Source of the DNA: a virus
Length of the DNA: 64,000 nt
Virus record (IMG/VR): IMGVR_UViG_3300030099_006395
Coordinates: 39,430-103,429 of that record
Strand: one strand, 5' to 3'
The position numbers were made by a program, and so were the translations under genes. This document shows, in pieces, positions 15,395 to 25,311 of the stretch. Below the pieces are notes generated by a model. The model was given only the letters and a program-made list of their open reading frames with translations. It was not told the DNA's origin and searched no databases. Each line of letters begins with the position of its first letter. Position 1 is the first letter of the stretch.

Positions 15395-16771
15395 ATGTCA
15401 AAAAAGAAAATTCTACTCTTGTCAGACGACTTGAGAATGCATAGTGGAATAGCCACGGTTTCAAAAGATGTTGTATTAGGAACAATGCATAAATATGATT
15501 GGGCTCAAATTGGTGGAGCAGTAAAACATCCAGAACAAGGAAAAATATTTGATATGAGTCCAGATTGTGTTAAAACCACAGGTGTAAAAGATTCATACTT
15601 AAAAATATATCCAGTTACAGGATATGGAAATGCTAATATTTTAAGAGAAGTTATGGAGTTAGAAAAACCAGACGCTATACTTCACTATACAGACCCAAGA
15701 TTTTGGATTTGGTTGTATGAAATGGAAAATGAAATAAGACAACAAATTCCTATTTTTTATTATAATATTTGGGATGATTTACCAGACCCACATTGGAATG
15801 AAAACTATTACAGAAGTTCTGATTTATTGATGGCTATATCAAAGCAAACTTATGGTATCAACAAAAGAATTTTACCAGACTATGAAGATTGGCAAATAAC
15901 CTATGTACCACATGGTATTAGTTCACAAAGATTTTTTAAATTAGAAGAAAAAGGTGATACTAAATTTAGAGAGTTTGAGAAAAAATTTGGTTTAGATAAG
16001 TACAAATTTAAAATTTTATATTCAAATAGAAATATAAGAAGAAAAAATCCAGGTGATACTGCCTTAGCATATAAACATATGATGGATAAACTTACACCCG
16101 AACAGAGAAAAGAATGTGTATTTATATTTCATTCAGCTCCTGTTGACGAAAATGGAACTGATATGAGAGCTTTGTGTAAAGCTTTGTTACCTGATTGTCC
16201 TGTAATATTCACATATGACATAAATGGTCCTCAAGGTTTTAATGACGAACAAATGAACTTTTTATTTAATTCCGCCGATGTTTATATCAATATGGCTTCT
16301 AATGAAGGATTTGGGTTAGGTAGTTGTGAAGCATTAACTTGTGGAACACCAATAGTAGTAAATGTAACTGGTGGATTACAAGACCAATGTGGATTCAAAA
16401 ATGAAAAAGGTGAATATCTAACTGCTGATGATTATATTGAGTTAGGTTCTAATCATAGAGGAACGTATTTAAATCACGGTGAGTGGGTGAAACCCGTATT
16501 CCCAACTAATAGAAGTTTACAAGGTTCACCAATGACACCATACATCTTTGATGATAGATGTGACTATGAAGAAGCTGGTCAATGTTTATTGGAATGGTAT
16601 AAAGCTGGTTCAGAGGAGAGAGAAAGATGTGGAAACAAAGGTATAGAGTTCGTAAAAGATAAAAATATTTCTATGGATTCTAAAGAGATGTGTGGTAAAT
16701 TTATTGAATCTATGGATAGTGCATTTAATAAGTTTGAACAAAAACCTAGATATATAATGGAGGCTGTATAA
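15395..16771 (+). CDS. GT-B glycosyltransferase
   Basis: A 458-residue protein with an N-terminal KILLLSDDLRMHSGIATVSKDVV (glycine-containing acceptor loop), a YVPHGISSQRFF hinge and the C-terminal nucleotide-sugar domain ILYSNRNIRRKNPG...FNSADVYINMASNEGFGLGSCEAL. The E-G-F-G-L-x-x-x-E-A motif is the GT4-type donor site. It transfers a sugar from an NDP donor. A near neighbour (16771) is a second GT-B enzyme, overlapping by one base. In a phage these may decorate virion proteins, host surface glycans or DNA; the target is unknown. Confidence 0.85.
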   Translation: MSKKKILLLSDDLRMHSGIATVSKDVVLGTMHKYDWAQIGGAVKHPEQGKIFDMSPDCVKTTGVKDSYLKIYPVTGYGNANILREVMELEKPDAILHYTDPRFWIWLYEMENEIRQQIPIFYYNIWDDLPDPHWNENYYRSSDLLMAISKQTYGINKRILPDYEDWQITYVPHGISSQRFFKLEEKGDTKFREFEKKFGLDKYKFKILYSNRNIRRKNPGDTALAYKHMMDKLTPEQRKECVFIFHSAPVDENGTDMRALCKALLPDCPVIFTYDINGPQGFNDEQMNFLFNSADVYINMASNEGFGLGSCEALTCGTPIVVNVTGGLQDQCGFKNEKGEYLTADDYIELGSNHRGTYLNHGEWVKPVFPTNRSLQGSPMTPYIFDDRCDYEEAGQCLLEWYKAGSEERERCGNKGIEFVKDKNISMDSKEMCGKFIESMDSAFNKFEQKPRYIMEAV

Positions 16772-18081
16772 TGAAAAAATTTATGTTAATATGTGCACCA
16801 ATGACATCACGAAGTGGGTATGGAGCTCACGCCAGAGATTTAATTAAATCATTCATGGAACATGATAAATATGATATTCAAGTTTTTGATGTTCCGTGGG
16901 GGTCTACACCAAGAAATGCATTGGATAAAAATAATGTAGATGATAAAAAAATGTTAGATTTAATTACAAGAGAAAATAGCTTTCAGACTCAACCTGATAT
17001 TTATGTTGATATCAGAATACCTAACGAATTTCAAAATCCTGGTAAATTTAACATTGGTATAACTGCTGGTATAGAAACAAATGCTGTATCACAAGCTTGG
17101 ATTGAGGGTTGTAACAAAATGGATTTAGTCATCGTTCCATCAAAACATTCAAAAGACGGATTTGTTAACGCTTTATATGAAAAAATACAGCAGTTACCTG
17201 ATGGTCAACAAAAAAAGATTGGTGAACTAAAACTTGAAAAACCAATAGAAATTTTATTTGAAGGTTCTGATAAAATATATAGAAAATTAAGCACGGAAGA
17301 AATAGATTCTAAATTTTTTGATTGGTTAAATGATGAAGTACCTGAAAAGTTTGCATTTTTACATGTAGGACTTTGGGGTAAAGGTGGTTATGGTGAAGAT
17401 AGAAAAGATATAGGAACATTACTTAAAACTTTTTATGAATCATTTGCAAATAAAAAGAAACAACCAGCTTTAATATTAAAAACAAGTGGTGCTACTTATT
17501 CGATATTAAGTAAAAAAGATATTTTAAATAAAATAAATAATATTAAATCTATGTTTCCATCAGATTGGAATCTACCAAATGTTTATTTATTACATGGCGA
17601 TTTAACTGATGAAGAAATGAATTATCTTTATAATCATCCTAAAGTAAAAGCTATGGTTTCATTTACACATGGTGAGGGTTATGGAAGACCTCTACAAGAA
17701 GCCAGTATGGTTGGATTACCTGTTATGGTTAGTGGTTGGAGTGGTCATATAGATTTTTTAAATCAACATGAAAGTCTTTTAGTTCCAGGTAAATTAGAAA
17801 AAGTTCCACAGTCACAAGTATGGGAAAATATAATAATACCAGAATCAAGTTGGTTTAACATAGATACAAATTCAGCTTATCAGGGGTTCAATATGTTACA
17901 TAACAACATAAAAAAATATCAAAGTCAAGCTAAGTCTTTAATGTACACCAATAGGAATAAATTTACATTAGAAAAGATGACACGGAAATTAGATGAGATT
18001 GTTAATAATTACACATCTGATATGCCACAACAAGTTGAATTACAATTACCAAAATTAAAAAAAGTTAAGGAGTCTGTATAA
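16771..18081 (+). CDS. GT-B glycosyltransferase with LPKLKK tail
   Basis: A 436-residue GT4-like enzyme: LICAPMTSRSGYGAHARDLI at the N-terminus, then FLHVGLWGKGGYGEDRKDI and SFTHGEGYGRPLQEASMVGLPV, the donor-binding E-G-x-G-x-P...E-A-x-x-x-G-x-P motif. The last residues ELQLPKLKKVK closely match the tail of the next, unrelated protein (DLKLPKLKKK), suggesting a shared docking peptide. One-base overlaps on both sides show tight coupling. Confidence 0.85.
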   Translation: MKKFMLICAPMTSRSGYGAHARDLIKSFMEHDKYDIQVFDVPWGSTPRNALDKNNVDDKKMLDLITRENSFQTQPDIYVDIRIPNEFQNPGKFNIGITAGIETNAVSQAWIEGCNKMDLVIVPSKHSKDGFVNALYEKIQQLPDGQQKKIGELKLEKPIEILFEGSDKIYRKLSTEEIDSKFFDWLNDEVPEKFAFLHVGLWGKGGYGEDRKDIGTLLKTFYESFANKKKQPALILKTSGATYSILSKKDILNKINNIKSMFPSDWNLPNVYLLHGDLTDEEMNYLYNHPKVKAMVSFTHGEGYGRPLQEASMVGLPVMVSGWSGHIDFLNQHESLLVPGKLEKVPQSQVWENIIIPESSWFNIDTNSAYQGFNMLHNNIKKYQSQAKSLMYTNRNKFTLEKMTRKLDEIVNNYTSDMPQQVELQLPKLKKVKESV

Positions 18082-18584
18082 TGCAACCAATAATAAGTAA
18101 TTGCCCGCTGTGTGAAGAGCACTCACTTCATCTTTCGGAAGACAAAGAATTGAATTTTATGCAATGTGTAAATTGTGGGTATGTCAGTTCTGATAAATTT
18201 TTAGGTAGTAAAGAAACAAATGAAGAGTATGCTAAATTAGATGAATTGTTACAAAAGTGGGTTAAAGAAACTGAAAATAGGTTATGGATACCAATACAAA
18301 TGACATTACCTTTTGGAATGATTTATCCAGCTTTAGTAGATAACGAAATGAAATGGATTTTTGCAGACACACAAGAGATACCTGAAGAAGAAAGAAAAAA
18401 TTATCCGATTGAAGGACAAGAAGGTAAATTCTATGATAGAAAGTATAATACAGAAAATCCAAAAATGTACGATATTTATGCAGAAGCTTTAGCGGATGTT
18501 CAAAAAATAATTCAAAAAGAAACTCAAAAAGCTGCAGATAATAATAGTATAGATCTTAAACTACCCAAACTTAAAAAGAAATAG
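18081..18584 (+). CDS. Zinc-finger protein with LPKLKK tail
   Basis: A 167-residue protein with CPLC (res 8-11) and CVNCGY (~res 29), a classical zinc ribbon, then a longer domain containing WIPIQMTLPFGMIYPA and KWIFADTQEIPEEER. No catalytic motif known to me. Its C-terminus repeats the LPKLKK peptide of the preceding glycosyltransferase, so both may bind the same partner. Function unknown. Confidence 0.65.
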   Translation: MQPIISNCPLCEEHSLHLSEDKELNFMQCVNCGYVSSDKFLGSKETNEEYAKLDELLQKWVKETENRLWIPIQMTLPFGMIYPALVDNEMKWIFADTQEIPEEERKNYPIEGQEGKFYDRKYNTENPKMYDIYAEALADVQKIIQKETQKAADNNSIDLKLPKLKKK

Positions 18585-19052
18585 ATGGCAAACAAAAAAT
18601 TACCATATAACTGGAAAAGAGTTAAAGCCGGTGACATAATATCTTTTAAGTATAAGAAAGAATCCACTGGTAAAGTTAGAGTTAATTCTATTTTAGTATT
18701 AAATCCCATAATGAATGTTAAATTAAAAGACGGAACTTCAAAAAGACATTTGATTGGTGTAAAATTAGAAGAATCTAACAAAGTAAAACTATTATTAAAC
18801 AGCCAAAGAATAAGTTTGTTAGAAAAAATTGGTGATTTCATAAAAATAGATGATAAAAATAATTTATATAAATTATCCATAAAAGATACTTTTGTAATTA
18901 ATGATAGAAAAGGTATTAAAAAACAGGCTTGGGATATAATATCTAAAAATTTATCAATAAATGGAAAATACAGAACATATGATTATGACAAAGCTATAAA
19001 AAGTTCAGTTTATTTAGAACCAATAAGGGCAAGGATGAAAGATGAAGATTAG
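18585..19052 (+). CDS. Hypothetical protein, 155 aa
   Basis: Starts directly after the previous stop. Opening KKLPYNWKRVKAGDIISFKYK and VLVLNP-like strands (SILVLNPIMNVKLKDG) suggest a small beta-barrel or SH3-like fold, followed by a basic alpha-helical half. No known family assigned. Co-directional and overlapping with the GT2 gene after it. Confidence 0.6.
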   Translation: MANKKLPYNWKRVKAGDIISFKYKKESTGKVRVNSILVLNPIMNVKLKDGTSKRHLIGVKLEESNKVKLLLNSQRISLLEKIGDFIKIDDKNNLYKLSIKDTFVINDRKGIKKQAWDIISKNLSINGKYRTYDYDKAIKSSVYLEPIRARMKDED

Positions 19053-19662
19053 TTATAGTATATTGACTCACAATGAAGATGAGTCACTACAAAAATTACT
19101 TGAGTTTTTAGTCAAACATAAAGACGAAGAGGACGAAATAGTAATTCTTGATGATTATTCAGATAATAAAAAAACAATAGAGATATTAGATGTAATGACA
19201 TCCATGCACGAGATGACTTTTGAACAAAGACATTTGTTAAAAGATTACGCTGGACAAAAAAATCACTTGACTCGTATGTGTTCTGGTGACTATATTATAA
19301 ATATAGATGCTGATGAGATTCCACACAAATCATTGATGAAGAATCTTAAACCAATATTAGAATCAAACCCAACAATAGATTTATATTGGGTGCCAAGAGT
19401 GAATACAGTTGATGGTATCACACAAGAACATATTAATAAATGGGGTTGGCAAGTAAATGAAAAAGGTTGGGTAAACTGGCCAGATTATCAAGGGAGAATT
19501 TGGAGAAATAGACCTAACATTATTTGGAAAAACAAAGTACATGAAGTATTGACAGGATACAAAGAACACACTTATCTTCCAATGGAAGAAGAGTTTTGTT
19601 TTTATCATCCTAAAGAAATTGAACGACAAGAGAGGCAAAATAAATTTTATGACACAATATAA
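19042..19662 (+). CDS. Family 2 glycosyltransferase (GT-A)
   Basis: A 206-residue GT2 core: ISYSILTHNEDESLQKLLEFL, DEIVILDDYSDN (first Asp motif), AGQKNHLTRMCSGDYIINIDADEIP, where D-A-D is the metal/nucleotide-sugar DxD, and a WKNKVHEVLTG segment typical of SunS/WaaE-like GT2 enzymes. It transfers a sugar using a divalent metal. Shorter than average, ending soon after the acceptor region. The FkbM gene overlaps its 3' end. Confidence 0.85.
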   Translation: MKISYSILTHNEDESLQKLLEFLVKHKDEEDEIVILDDYSDNKKTIEILDVMTSMHEMTFEQRHLLKDYAGQKNHLTRMCSGDYIINIDADEIPHKSLMKNLKPILESNPTIDLYWVPRVNTVDGITQEHINKWGWQVNEKGWVNWPDYQGRIWRNRPNIIWKNKVHEVLTGYKEHTYLPMEEEFCFYHPKEIERQERQNKFYDTI

Positions 19663-20527
19663 TCAAGAGTTATTCGATAGAATAGATAATTACAGAGATG
19701 AAGTTTTGAATTTTTTAAGAAGTAAAGGTAATTATTTTTACACAAATGAAATTAATATAGAAATGGGTAAATACAAAATAAATTATCACAGGTGGTTACA
19801 TCCAATGCAGGGTAGTTGGGAAACAACTGAATTGTTTACGCCACAAAAATTAGGATATCTTAAAAAGATAATAAAAGAAAATTCTGTTGTATTAGATATA
19901 GGAGCACATACAGGAAATATGTCAGTAGCTTATAGTTTGTTTGCTAGAAAAGTAATATCATTTGAACCAAATCCATCTACTTTCGATGTATTAAATCAAA
20001 ATTCTAAATTAAACAGAAACATAATACCTTATAATTTTGGATGTTCTACTGAAGATGGTAAAATGGAATTTCATTATTCTGATGAAGGTTTTAACAATGG
20101 GGGATTAGCCTCTACATTAGATAATGGTATAGGTGTTACAGGACACAAAGTTCCTATTGAAGTTTATTGTGTAAATGTTAATAATTTATTAAAAGATTTA
20201 CATTCTGATGATTACGACAATATAAGTTTTATTAAAATTGATTGTGAGGGTCATGATAAAGAAATATTACCAACATTAAAAGGTATAATAGAAAAAAATA
20301 AACCTATAATTCAAACGGAAATTTATGATGGTTTAACAGATAGAGAGAAAATAGAATTGATAGAGGTTATAGATTCTTTGGGTTATGATTGTTACAATCT
20401 TACAGAAGCTAACGATAATATAGATGATTTGGGTGAAAAAATAACTAAAGATTCTGTTAGTGATTTAAGTTTATTGACTGGTCATAATTTAATATGTTTT
20501 CCAAGAGGTATAAATGATACCAAATAA
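19649..20527 (+). CDS. FkbM-family SAM methyltransferase
   Basis: Start ATG 19649 chosen over the TTG at 19619. A 292-residue protein with VVLDIGAHTGNMSVAYS (SAM motif I), VISFEPNPSTFDVL (acidic loop binding ribose), NISFIKIDCEGHDKEIL (FkbM post-IV motif) and a final PIIQTEIYDGL. FkbM enzymes O-methylate sugars or sugar-containing compounds. Flanked by glycosyltransferases, so methyl-capping of a glycan is the likely job. A second FkbM-like gene is at 31933. Confidence 0.87.
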   Translation: MTQYNQELFDRIDNYRDEVLNFLRSKGNYFYTNEINIEMGKYKINYHRWLHPMQGSWETTELFTPQKLGYLKKIIKENSVVLDIGAHTGNMSVAYSLFARKVISFEPNPSTFDVLNQNSKLNRNIIPYNFGCSTEDGKMEFHYSDEGFNNGGLASTLDNGIGVTGHKVPIEVYCVNVNNLLKDLHSDDYDNISFIKIDCEGHDKEILPTLKGIIEKNKPIIQTEIYDGLTDREKIELIEVIDSLGYDCYNLTEANDNIDDLGEKITKDSVSDLSLLTGHNLICFPRGINDTK

Positions 20528-21284
20528 GTTTCACTATGTATATTTAACACATGACAATAATAAACATCCAATGTACCAGAAATTTCATTTGTTACATTAT
20601 CTTTGTATAAAATCTGCAATTGAAGTAAATAATCCTGATGAGGTAAATGTTTATTGTAATCAAGAGCCAAAAGGTGAATGGTGGAAAAAAATAAGAAACG
20701 AAGTAAATGTAGTTATAATAGAACCACCCACAGAAATATTTGGTTTACCAATAACAGAATTAGCTCATATGTCAGATGTTATTAGGTTACAGGTGTTATT
20801 AGAAGAAGGTGGAATTTATACAGATATGGATACTATATCAGTTAAACCTTATGGTGATTTATTAAATAATAAATTTGTTTTAGGACAACAAGGGGTTGGT
20901 GGTTCTGAAGGATTATGTCCAGCAGTGATTATGTCAGAAAAAGATTCTCATTTTGGTAAACAATGGTTATATGGATTTAAAGATACATTCAAAGGAGGTC
21001 CTCCTGGAAGTGATGGTTGGTGTACACACTCTGTTTACTATCCATTACATTTAGCTAAATCTATATCAGAACATATTCATATAGAACCTCATACAAGTTT
21101 TTTTCATCCGACTTATCATCAACCTTCATTGAAAGATATGTTTGAAAAAGTTGTAAATTTTGATAAAGCATATTCACACCACTTGTGGGAAACAGCTTCT
21201 ATGAAATGGATTGAAAATATAACTGTAAAAGAGATAAAAAATAATGATACAACTTTTAATTTAATAGCGAGAAAGTATTTATAA
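20514..21284 (+). CDS. GT32-like glycosyltransferase (DXD sugar-binding)
   Basis: A 256-residue protein: IPNKFHYVYLTHDN at the start (IPKxIHxxW-like opening), AHMSDVIRLQVLLEEGGIYTDMDT, the conserved DxxRxxxLxxxGGxYxDxD block of Gly_transf_sug/GT32 enzymes, then a pocket Trp/His region (SVYYPLHLAKSI). It transfers a hexose using a metal held by DMD. Overlaps the FkbM gene by 14 bases. Confidence 0.82.
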   Translation: MIPNKFHYVYLTHDNNKHPMYQKFHLLHYLCIKSAIEVNNPDEVNVYCNQEPKGEWWKKIRNEVNVVIIEPPTEIFGLPITELAHMSDVIRLQVLLEEGGIYTDMDTISVKPYGDLLNNKFVLGQQGVGGSEGLCPAVIMSEKDSHFGKQWLYGFKDTFKGGPPGSDGWCTHSVYYPLHLAKSISEHIHIEPHTSFFHPTYHQPSLKDMFEKVVNFDKAYSHHLWETASMKWIENITVKEIKNNDTTFNLIARKYL

Positions 21285-22414
21285 TGAAAATTGGTATATT
21301 TGCATCAGACGCTAAAGGTTTAAGTATATTAAATAGTTTAATAAATGAATTACATGAGAATAACATTGATTATTTTGCTATGATATGTCAAAATACTCAA
21401 TTAGCTAGAGTAAGAGAGGATTACTCACATTTAACAAATGTAGAAACATCTGAAGAAATTTGGTCTGATACCTTACTAATAAATATACCATTTAAACCTG
21501 ATTGGTTGGTTGTACAAAGAGAAAGATGGAAGCCAGAAACTGGTATCATACAAGAATTTAAAAATAAATTTAATTCTAAAATAGCTTTGGTGGAACAAAA
21601 TGCTCAAATGTTGAATAGTGTAGAAACTATTTTAGAAACATATTCTCGTAATAGATTTGTACCATATATTGATGTATTTTTTGATCATAGTAAATGGATT
21701 TCTGAACAAAGAAAATTAGTTGGTTTTAAAGGGAATAGTTTTGTTGTAGGTAATCCCAAATATGATATAAATTTAGATGTATCTGATTTACATATTAAAA
21801 CGATGAAAGAATATTATGGAGTTGATGATAACAAAAAACAGGTATTGTTGTTTTCTTTAATAAATACCGCGAGAGAAAATCTTTTTAATGAATTTGAAAA
21901 GTACATAGAAGATAATCCTGATTATCAATATTTTATTAAACCTTATCCAGGAGAACCATTCGGTGAACAATTTGGTAATGAGTATTTCCCAAATTTTAGA
22001 ATTAAAAATGTTACACCTATATTGGATGAAAATCATATTTGGCCTATGTTCAGTATATGTGATATTCATATGGGTTGTTTAAGTTCTATATTTCATGCTT
22101 CTTTATTGTTGAAAAAGGAAATAATAGATTTTTCTAAAGAAATAGGTATGGCTGAAAAATATTTAGACGTGGATAGAATAATGAAATCTACAAATAAAGG
22201 TGTAGAAGATAGTAAAGGGTTATGGATGAACTCATTCGGATTTACAGAAGATAGTCAATTACTTGAATTATTACCAAAAGATTTATTGAAAAAAATAGAA
22301 GAAAACAATAATAACGTTTGGAATTGTCAGGAAAATGTCGTAAGTTTATTTGATGACTATAATGACGGTAAGGCATCAACAAGAATTATAAAATACTTGA
22401 AGGAGAATGTGTGA
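21284..22414 (+). CDS. GT-B-like protein (glycosyl- or glycerophosphotransferase-like)
   Basis: A 376-residue two-domain protein: KIGIFASDAKGLSILNSLI at the N-terminus, a central FVVGNPKYDIN hinge, and FIKPYPGEPFGE plus CDIHMGCLSSIFHASLLLKKEIIDF in the C-terminal half. The S-S-x-x-x-x-A-x-x-x-x-K segment resembles CDP-glycerol glycerophosphotransferase/NeuC-like GT-B folds. Given its place directly before neuB it could be an epimerase or hydrolase of the sialic-acid type, but the residues are not decisive. Confidence 0.6.
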   Translation: MKIGIFASDAKGLSILNSLINELHENNIDYFAMICQNTQLARVREDYSHLTNVETSEEIWSDTLLINIPFKPDWLVVQRERWKPETGIIQEFKNKFNSKIALVEQNAQMLNSVETILETYSRNRFVPYIDVFFDHSKWISEQRKLVGFKGNSFVVGNPKYDINLDVSDLHIKTMKEYYGVDDNKKQVLLFSLINTARENLFNEFEKYIEDNPDYQYFIKPYPGEPFGEQFGNEYFPNFRIKNVTPILDENHIWPMFSICDIHMGCLSSIFHASLLLKKEIIDFSKEIGMAEKYLDVDRIMKSTNKGVEDSKGLWMNSFGFTEDSQLLELLPKDLLKKIEENNNNVWNCQENVVSLFDDYNDGKASTRIIKYLKENV

Positions 22415-23271
22415 AAAAAACATATATAATAGCAGAAATAGGAATAAATCATAATGGAGATTTAGATATAGCTAAAAAACTAATTGACATAGCTCATCTA
22501 TCTGGTTGTGATTCAGTTAAATTTCAAAAACGAAATCCCGATGTATGTGTTCCTGAACATCAAAAAGGTGTTATGAGAGATACTCCTTGGGGTAGAATGA
22601 CATATTTAGAATATAAATATAAAGTAGAGTTTGGTAAAGAAGAGTATGATGAGATAGATAGATATTGCAAGGAAAGAGGAATTGATTGGTCAGCATCTCC
22701 CTGGGATATGGATAGTTTAGATTTCTTGATGCAGTATGATATTCCATATATAAAAATACCATCAGCTATGTTAACCAATAAAGAATTGATAATAGCTGCT
22801 AGAGATACAGGTAAAAAAGTTATACTTTCTACTGGAATGAGCACTTGGAGAGAAATTGAGGAAGCTAACACTTGGTTAATACATGGTAATGAAGGTCAAA
22901 TAAAATTAGGTCAAGGTAATAAAAATTATGCATTGTTACATTGTAATTCACAATATCCAGCACCACTTGAAGAATTGAATTTAAGTGCAATAAAAACCTT
23001 GAAACAGAAATACTTTTGTGAAGTTGGTTATAGCGGACATGAGTTTAGACTAGGTACATCCGTAGCAGCTGTTTATTTGGGAGCAACAATTATAGAAAGA
23101 CATATTACACTTGATAGAACTATGTGGGGTACAGACCATTTATCTTCTGTAGAACCTCAAGGTTTAATCAAGTTAGTAAAAGGTATTAGAGAATTAGAAA
23201 CTTGTTATGGTGACGGAGAGTTAGGTTGTTCACCTGGTGAGTTAGAAATAGCTAAAAAATTAAGGGGGTAA
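22411..23271 (+). CDS. neuB: NeuB-type nonulosonic acid synthase, lacking SAF domain
   Basis: GTG start at 22411 after AAGGAG. The 286-residue protein has the whole NeuB barrel: AEIGINHNGD, DSVKFQKRN, IKIPSAMLTN, ILSTGMSTWREI, LLHCNSQYPAP, VGYSGHE and ATIIERHITLDRTMWGTDH. It ends where the C-terminal SAF (antifreeze-like) domain should begin, unlike the full-length paralogue at 25304. NeuB condenses phosphoenolpyruvate with an N-acylated aminohexose to give a nine-carbon sialic-type acid; the SAF domain normally completes the active site, so activity needs testing. Confidence 0.88.
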   Translation: MKKTYIIAEIGINHNGDLDIAKKLIDIAHLSGCDSVKFQKRNPDVCVPEHQKGVMRDTPWGRMTYLEYKYKVEFGKEEYDEIDRYCKERGIDWSASPWDMDSLDFLMQYDIPYIKIPSAMLTNKELIIAARDTGKKVILSTGMSTWREIEEANTWLIHGNEGQIKLGQGNKNYALLHCNSQYPAPLEELNLSAIKTLKQKYFCEVGYSGHEFRLGTSVAAVYLGATIIERHITLDRTMWGTDHLSSVEPQGLIKLVKGIRELETCYGDGELGCSPGELEIAKKLRG

Positions 23272-23272
23272 A

Positions 23273-24256
23273 ATGAATAATTTTTACAAAGGTAAAAAAA
23301 TACTAATAACAGGTGGTACAGGTTCATTGGGTAAAGCATTAATAAAAGAACTAAAAAATTATGATTGTGAACTAATAGTTTATAGTCGTGATGAAGGGAA
23401 ACAGGCATTATCATTTGGAAATGATTCAAGTATTGTTAGAGTTATTGGTGATGTCAGAGATTTAGATAAACTTGATGTAACTATGAAAAGACATAAACCT
23501 GATTATGTAATTCATACAGGTGCATTAAAAAGAATTGATGATATGGAGTTTTATCCAGATGAATGTGTAAAGACAAACATTCAAGGTTCTGAAAATGTAG
23601 CAATTGCTTCTCAAAATAATGGTGTAAAAAAATGTATATTAATATCTACTGATAAGGCGTGTCAACCTGTTAATGTGTATGGTTCGAGTAAATTTATAGC
23701 AGAAAGAATATTTACTAATTATGATTACAATTCAAATTCTACTATATTCTCTTCAGTTAGATATGGTAATGTAATTGCAAGTAGAGGTTCTTTTATACCT
23801 TTATGGATGGACGCTATATCAGAAGGTAAAAGAATGAATGTAACATCAATGGAAATGACAAGATTTTTATTTACATTGAGTGACGCTGTTGATACGGTGT
23901 TGAAATCTTTGTATTATGCAGAGGGTGGTGAAGTATTTATACCAAAAATAAATTCATTTAAAATGCGAGTTATAATAGATTCTATTAAAAAGTTAGTTGG
24001 TAAAGATGATGTGGAAACTAAAATAATTGGAGTTAGACCAGGTGAAAAACTACATGAAGATATGTTGGCCAAAACAGAATTGCCATTTACATATCAGCCT
24101 GATGATAAGTTGTTAACCGTTATTCCACAATATACAAATAAATCTCATACATATAGTAAAAAATATGATGGTAAAGAATTTAACTCATCATTACATAATA
24201 ATGATAATGTAGATGATTTGTGTGAATTAATAAAAAGAGGGTTACAAGTAGATTAA
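23273..24256 (+). CDS. PseB/FlaA1-like SDR, UDP-sugar 4,6-dehydratase type
   Basis: A 327-residue protein: ILITGGTGSLGKAL (NAD motif), IGDVRDLDKL, VIHTGALKRIDDMEFYPDECVKTN, ILISTDKACQPVNVYGSSKFIAERI (STDKA and Y-x-x-x-K) and a late IIGVRPGEKLHE. The T-D-K-A and RPGEKLHE signatures are those of PseB/CapD/FlaA1 UDP-GlcNAc 4,6-dehydratases, the first step to pseudaminic or legionaminic acid. It sits between a synthase and the aminotransferase in correct pathway company. Confidence 0.87.
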   Translation: MNNFYKGKKILITGGTGSLGKALIKELKNYDCELIVYSRDEGKQALSFGNDSSIVRVIGDVRDLDKLDVTMKRHKPDYVIHTGALKRIDDMEFYPDECVKTNIQGSENVAIASQNNGVKKCILISTDKACQPVNVYGSSKFIAERIFTNYDYNSNSTIFSSVRYGNVIASRGSFIPLWMDAISEGKRMNVTSMEMTRFLFTLSDAVDTVLKSLYYAEGGEVFIPKINSFKMRVIIDSIKKLVGKDDVETKIIGVRPGEKLHEDMLAKTELPFTYQPDDKLLTVIPQYTNKSHTYSKKYDGKEFNSSLHNNDNVDDLCELIKRGLQVD

Positions 24257-25311
24257 TGAAATCATTTGAACCAACAATAACAAAACAAGACATACAAAAA
24301 GTTACAGAACTATTAGAATCAGGTAACATAGGGTTCGGTAGTAATGTAAAAGTATTTGAAGATAAATTTTCTAAACATTCAGAAAAAAAATATAATATCG
24401 GATTAAATTCTGCATCAGCTGCAGCATATTGTCTATTCGCATATCTATACGATAAACATGGTAGTTGTGATATTTACACACCTTCATTGGGATTTACATC
24501 AGTTTCATGGGCAGCAGAAAAAAATGGTCATCGTGTTATTTTTGTCGATGTAGATGATAATTTATTATTTGATTTTGATTCTTACAAACAATTACGACAA
24601 GACCCTTATATAAAAAAAGGTGAGGGTAATAAAACAATATTGATGCCAGTGTTATATGGTGGTGTAAGTAATGTACCAAATTTTAATGAACAGGTTACAG
24701 ATGAAATAGTTATAGTTGATTCAGCACATTGTATTCAACCAACAATAAAATCTGATTACATATTCTTTTCATTTCATCCAATCAAACCTCTAACTATGAG
24801 TTGTGGTGGGTTATTAGGAACTGATGATGAAGAAGCTAACGAATACATATGTAGTTATAGAAACTTTGGGAGGGAGAATATTGGTGACACATACGACATA
24901 GTAAATCCTGGTTTTAACTTCTATATGAATAATTTAAACGCCACGTTAGGTTTATCACAATTAGATAGTTGTTTTCAAAACATAAAAAAAAGAAAATATA
25001 ACTTGGAATATTTGCAGAAAAGCATTAGATTAGACATAGGACGTTTTACAGAACACGATGAAAAATCATCATATTATTTAGGAACACTTATTTTAAATGA
25101 AAGGGGTTCAGAGGATTTGAGACATAAATTAAAAAAGAATGGATGTGATGCATCATTTCATTATCCATATTTACATCTCTCTCAATATTATAACTCTAAT
25201 GTACCATTAGGTAATTTAGAAGATTTAGATGATAGGATTATTAATTTACCAATTCATCAAAATTTATCAGCTGTCGATGTCAGTAGAATAGTGGGGGTTA
25301 TTAATGAGTAA
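24256..25311 (+). CDS. DegT/PseC-like PLP aminotransferase
   Basis: A 351-residue protein with YNIGLNSASAAAYCLFAYL, IVDSAHCIQP (Asp holding the PLP ring nitrogen) and FFSFHPIKPLTMSCGGLL, where Lys forms the internal aldimine. YRNFGRENIG and NFYMNNLNATLGLSQLD complete the DegT/DnrJ/EryC1 set. It converts the 4-keto sugar from the dehydratase to a 4-amino sugar, the second step of the nonulosonic acid route. Fused by a one-base overlap to its neighbour on the left and eight bases on the right. Confidence 0.88.
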   Translation: MKSFEPTITKQDIQKVTELLESGNIGFGSNVKVFEDKFSKHSEKKYNIGLNSASAAAYCLFAYLYDKHGSCDIYTPSLGFTSVSWAAEKNGHRVIFVDVDDNLLFDFDSYKQLRQDPYIKKGEGNKTILMPVLYGGVSNVPNFNEQVTDEIVIVDSAHCIQPTIKSDYIFFSFHPIKPLTMSCGGLLGTDDEEANEYICSYRNFGRENIGDTYDIVNPGFNFYMNNLNATLGLSQLDSCFQNIKKRKYNLEYLQKSIRLDIGRFTEHDEKSSYYLGTLILNERGSEDLRHKLKKNGCDASFHYPYLHLSQYYNSNVPLGNLEDLDDRIINLPIHQNLSAVDVSRIVGVINE

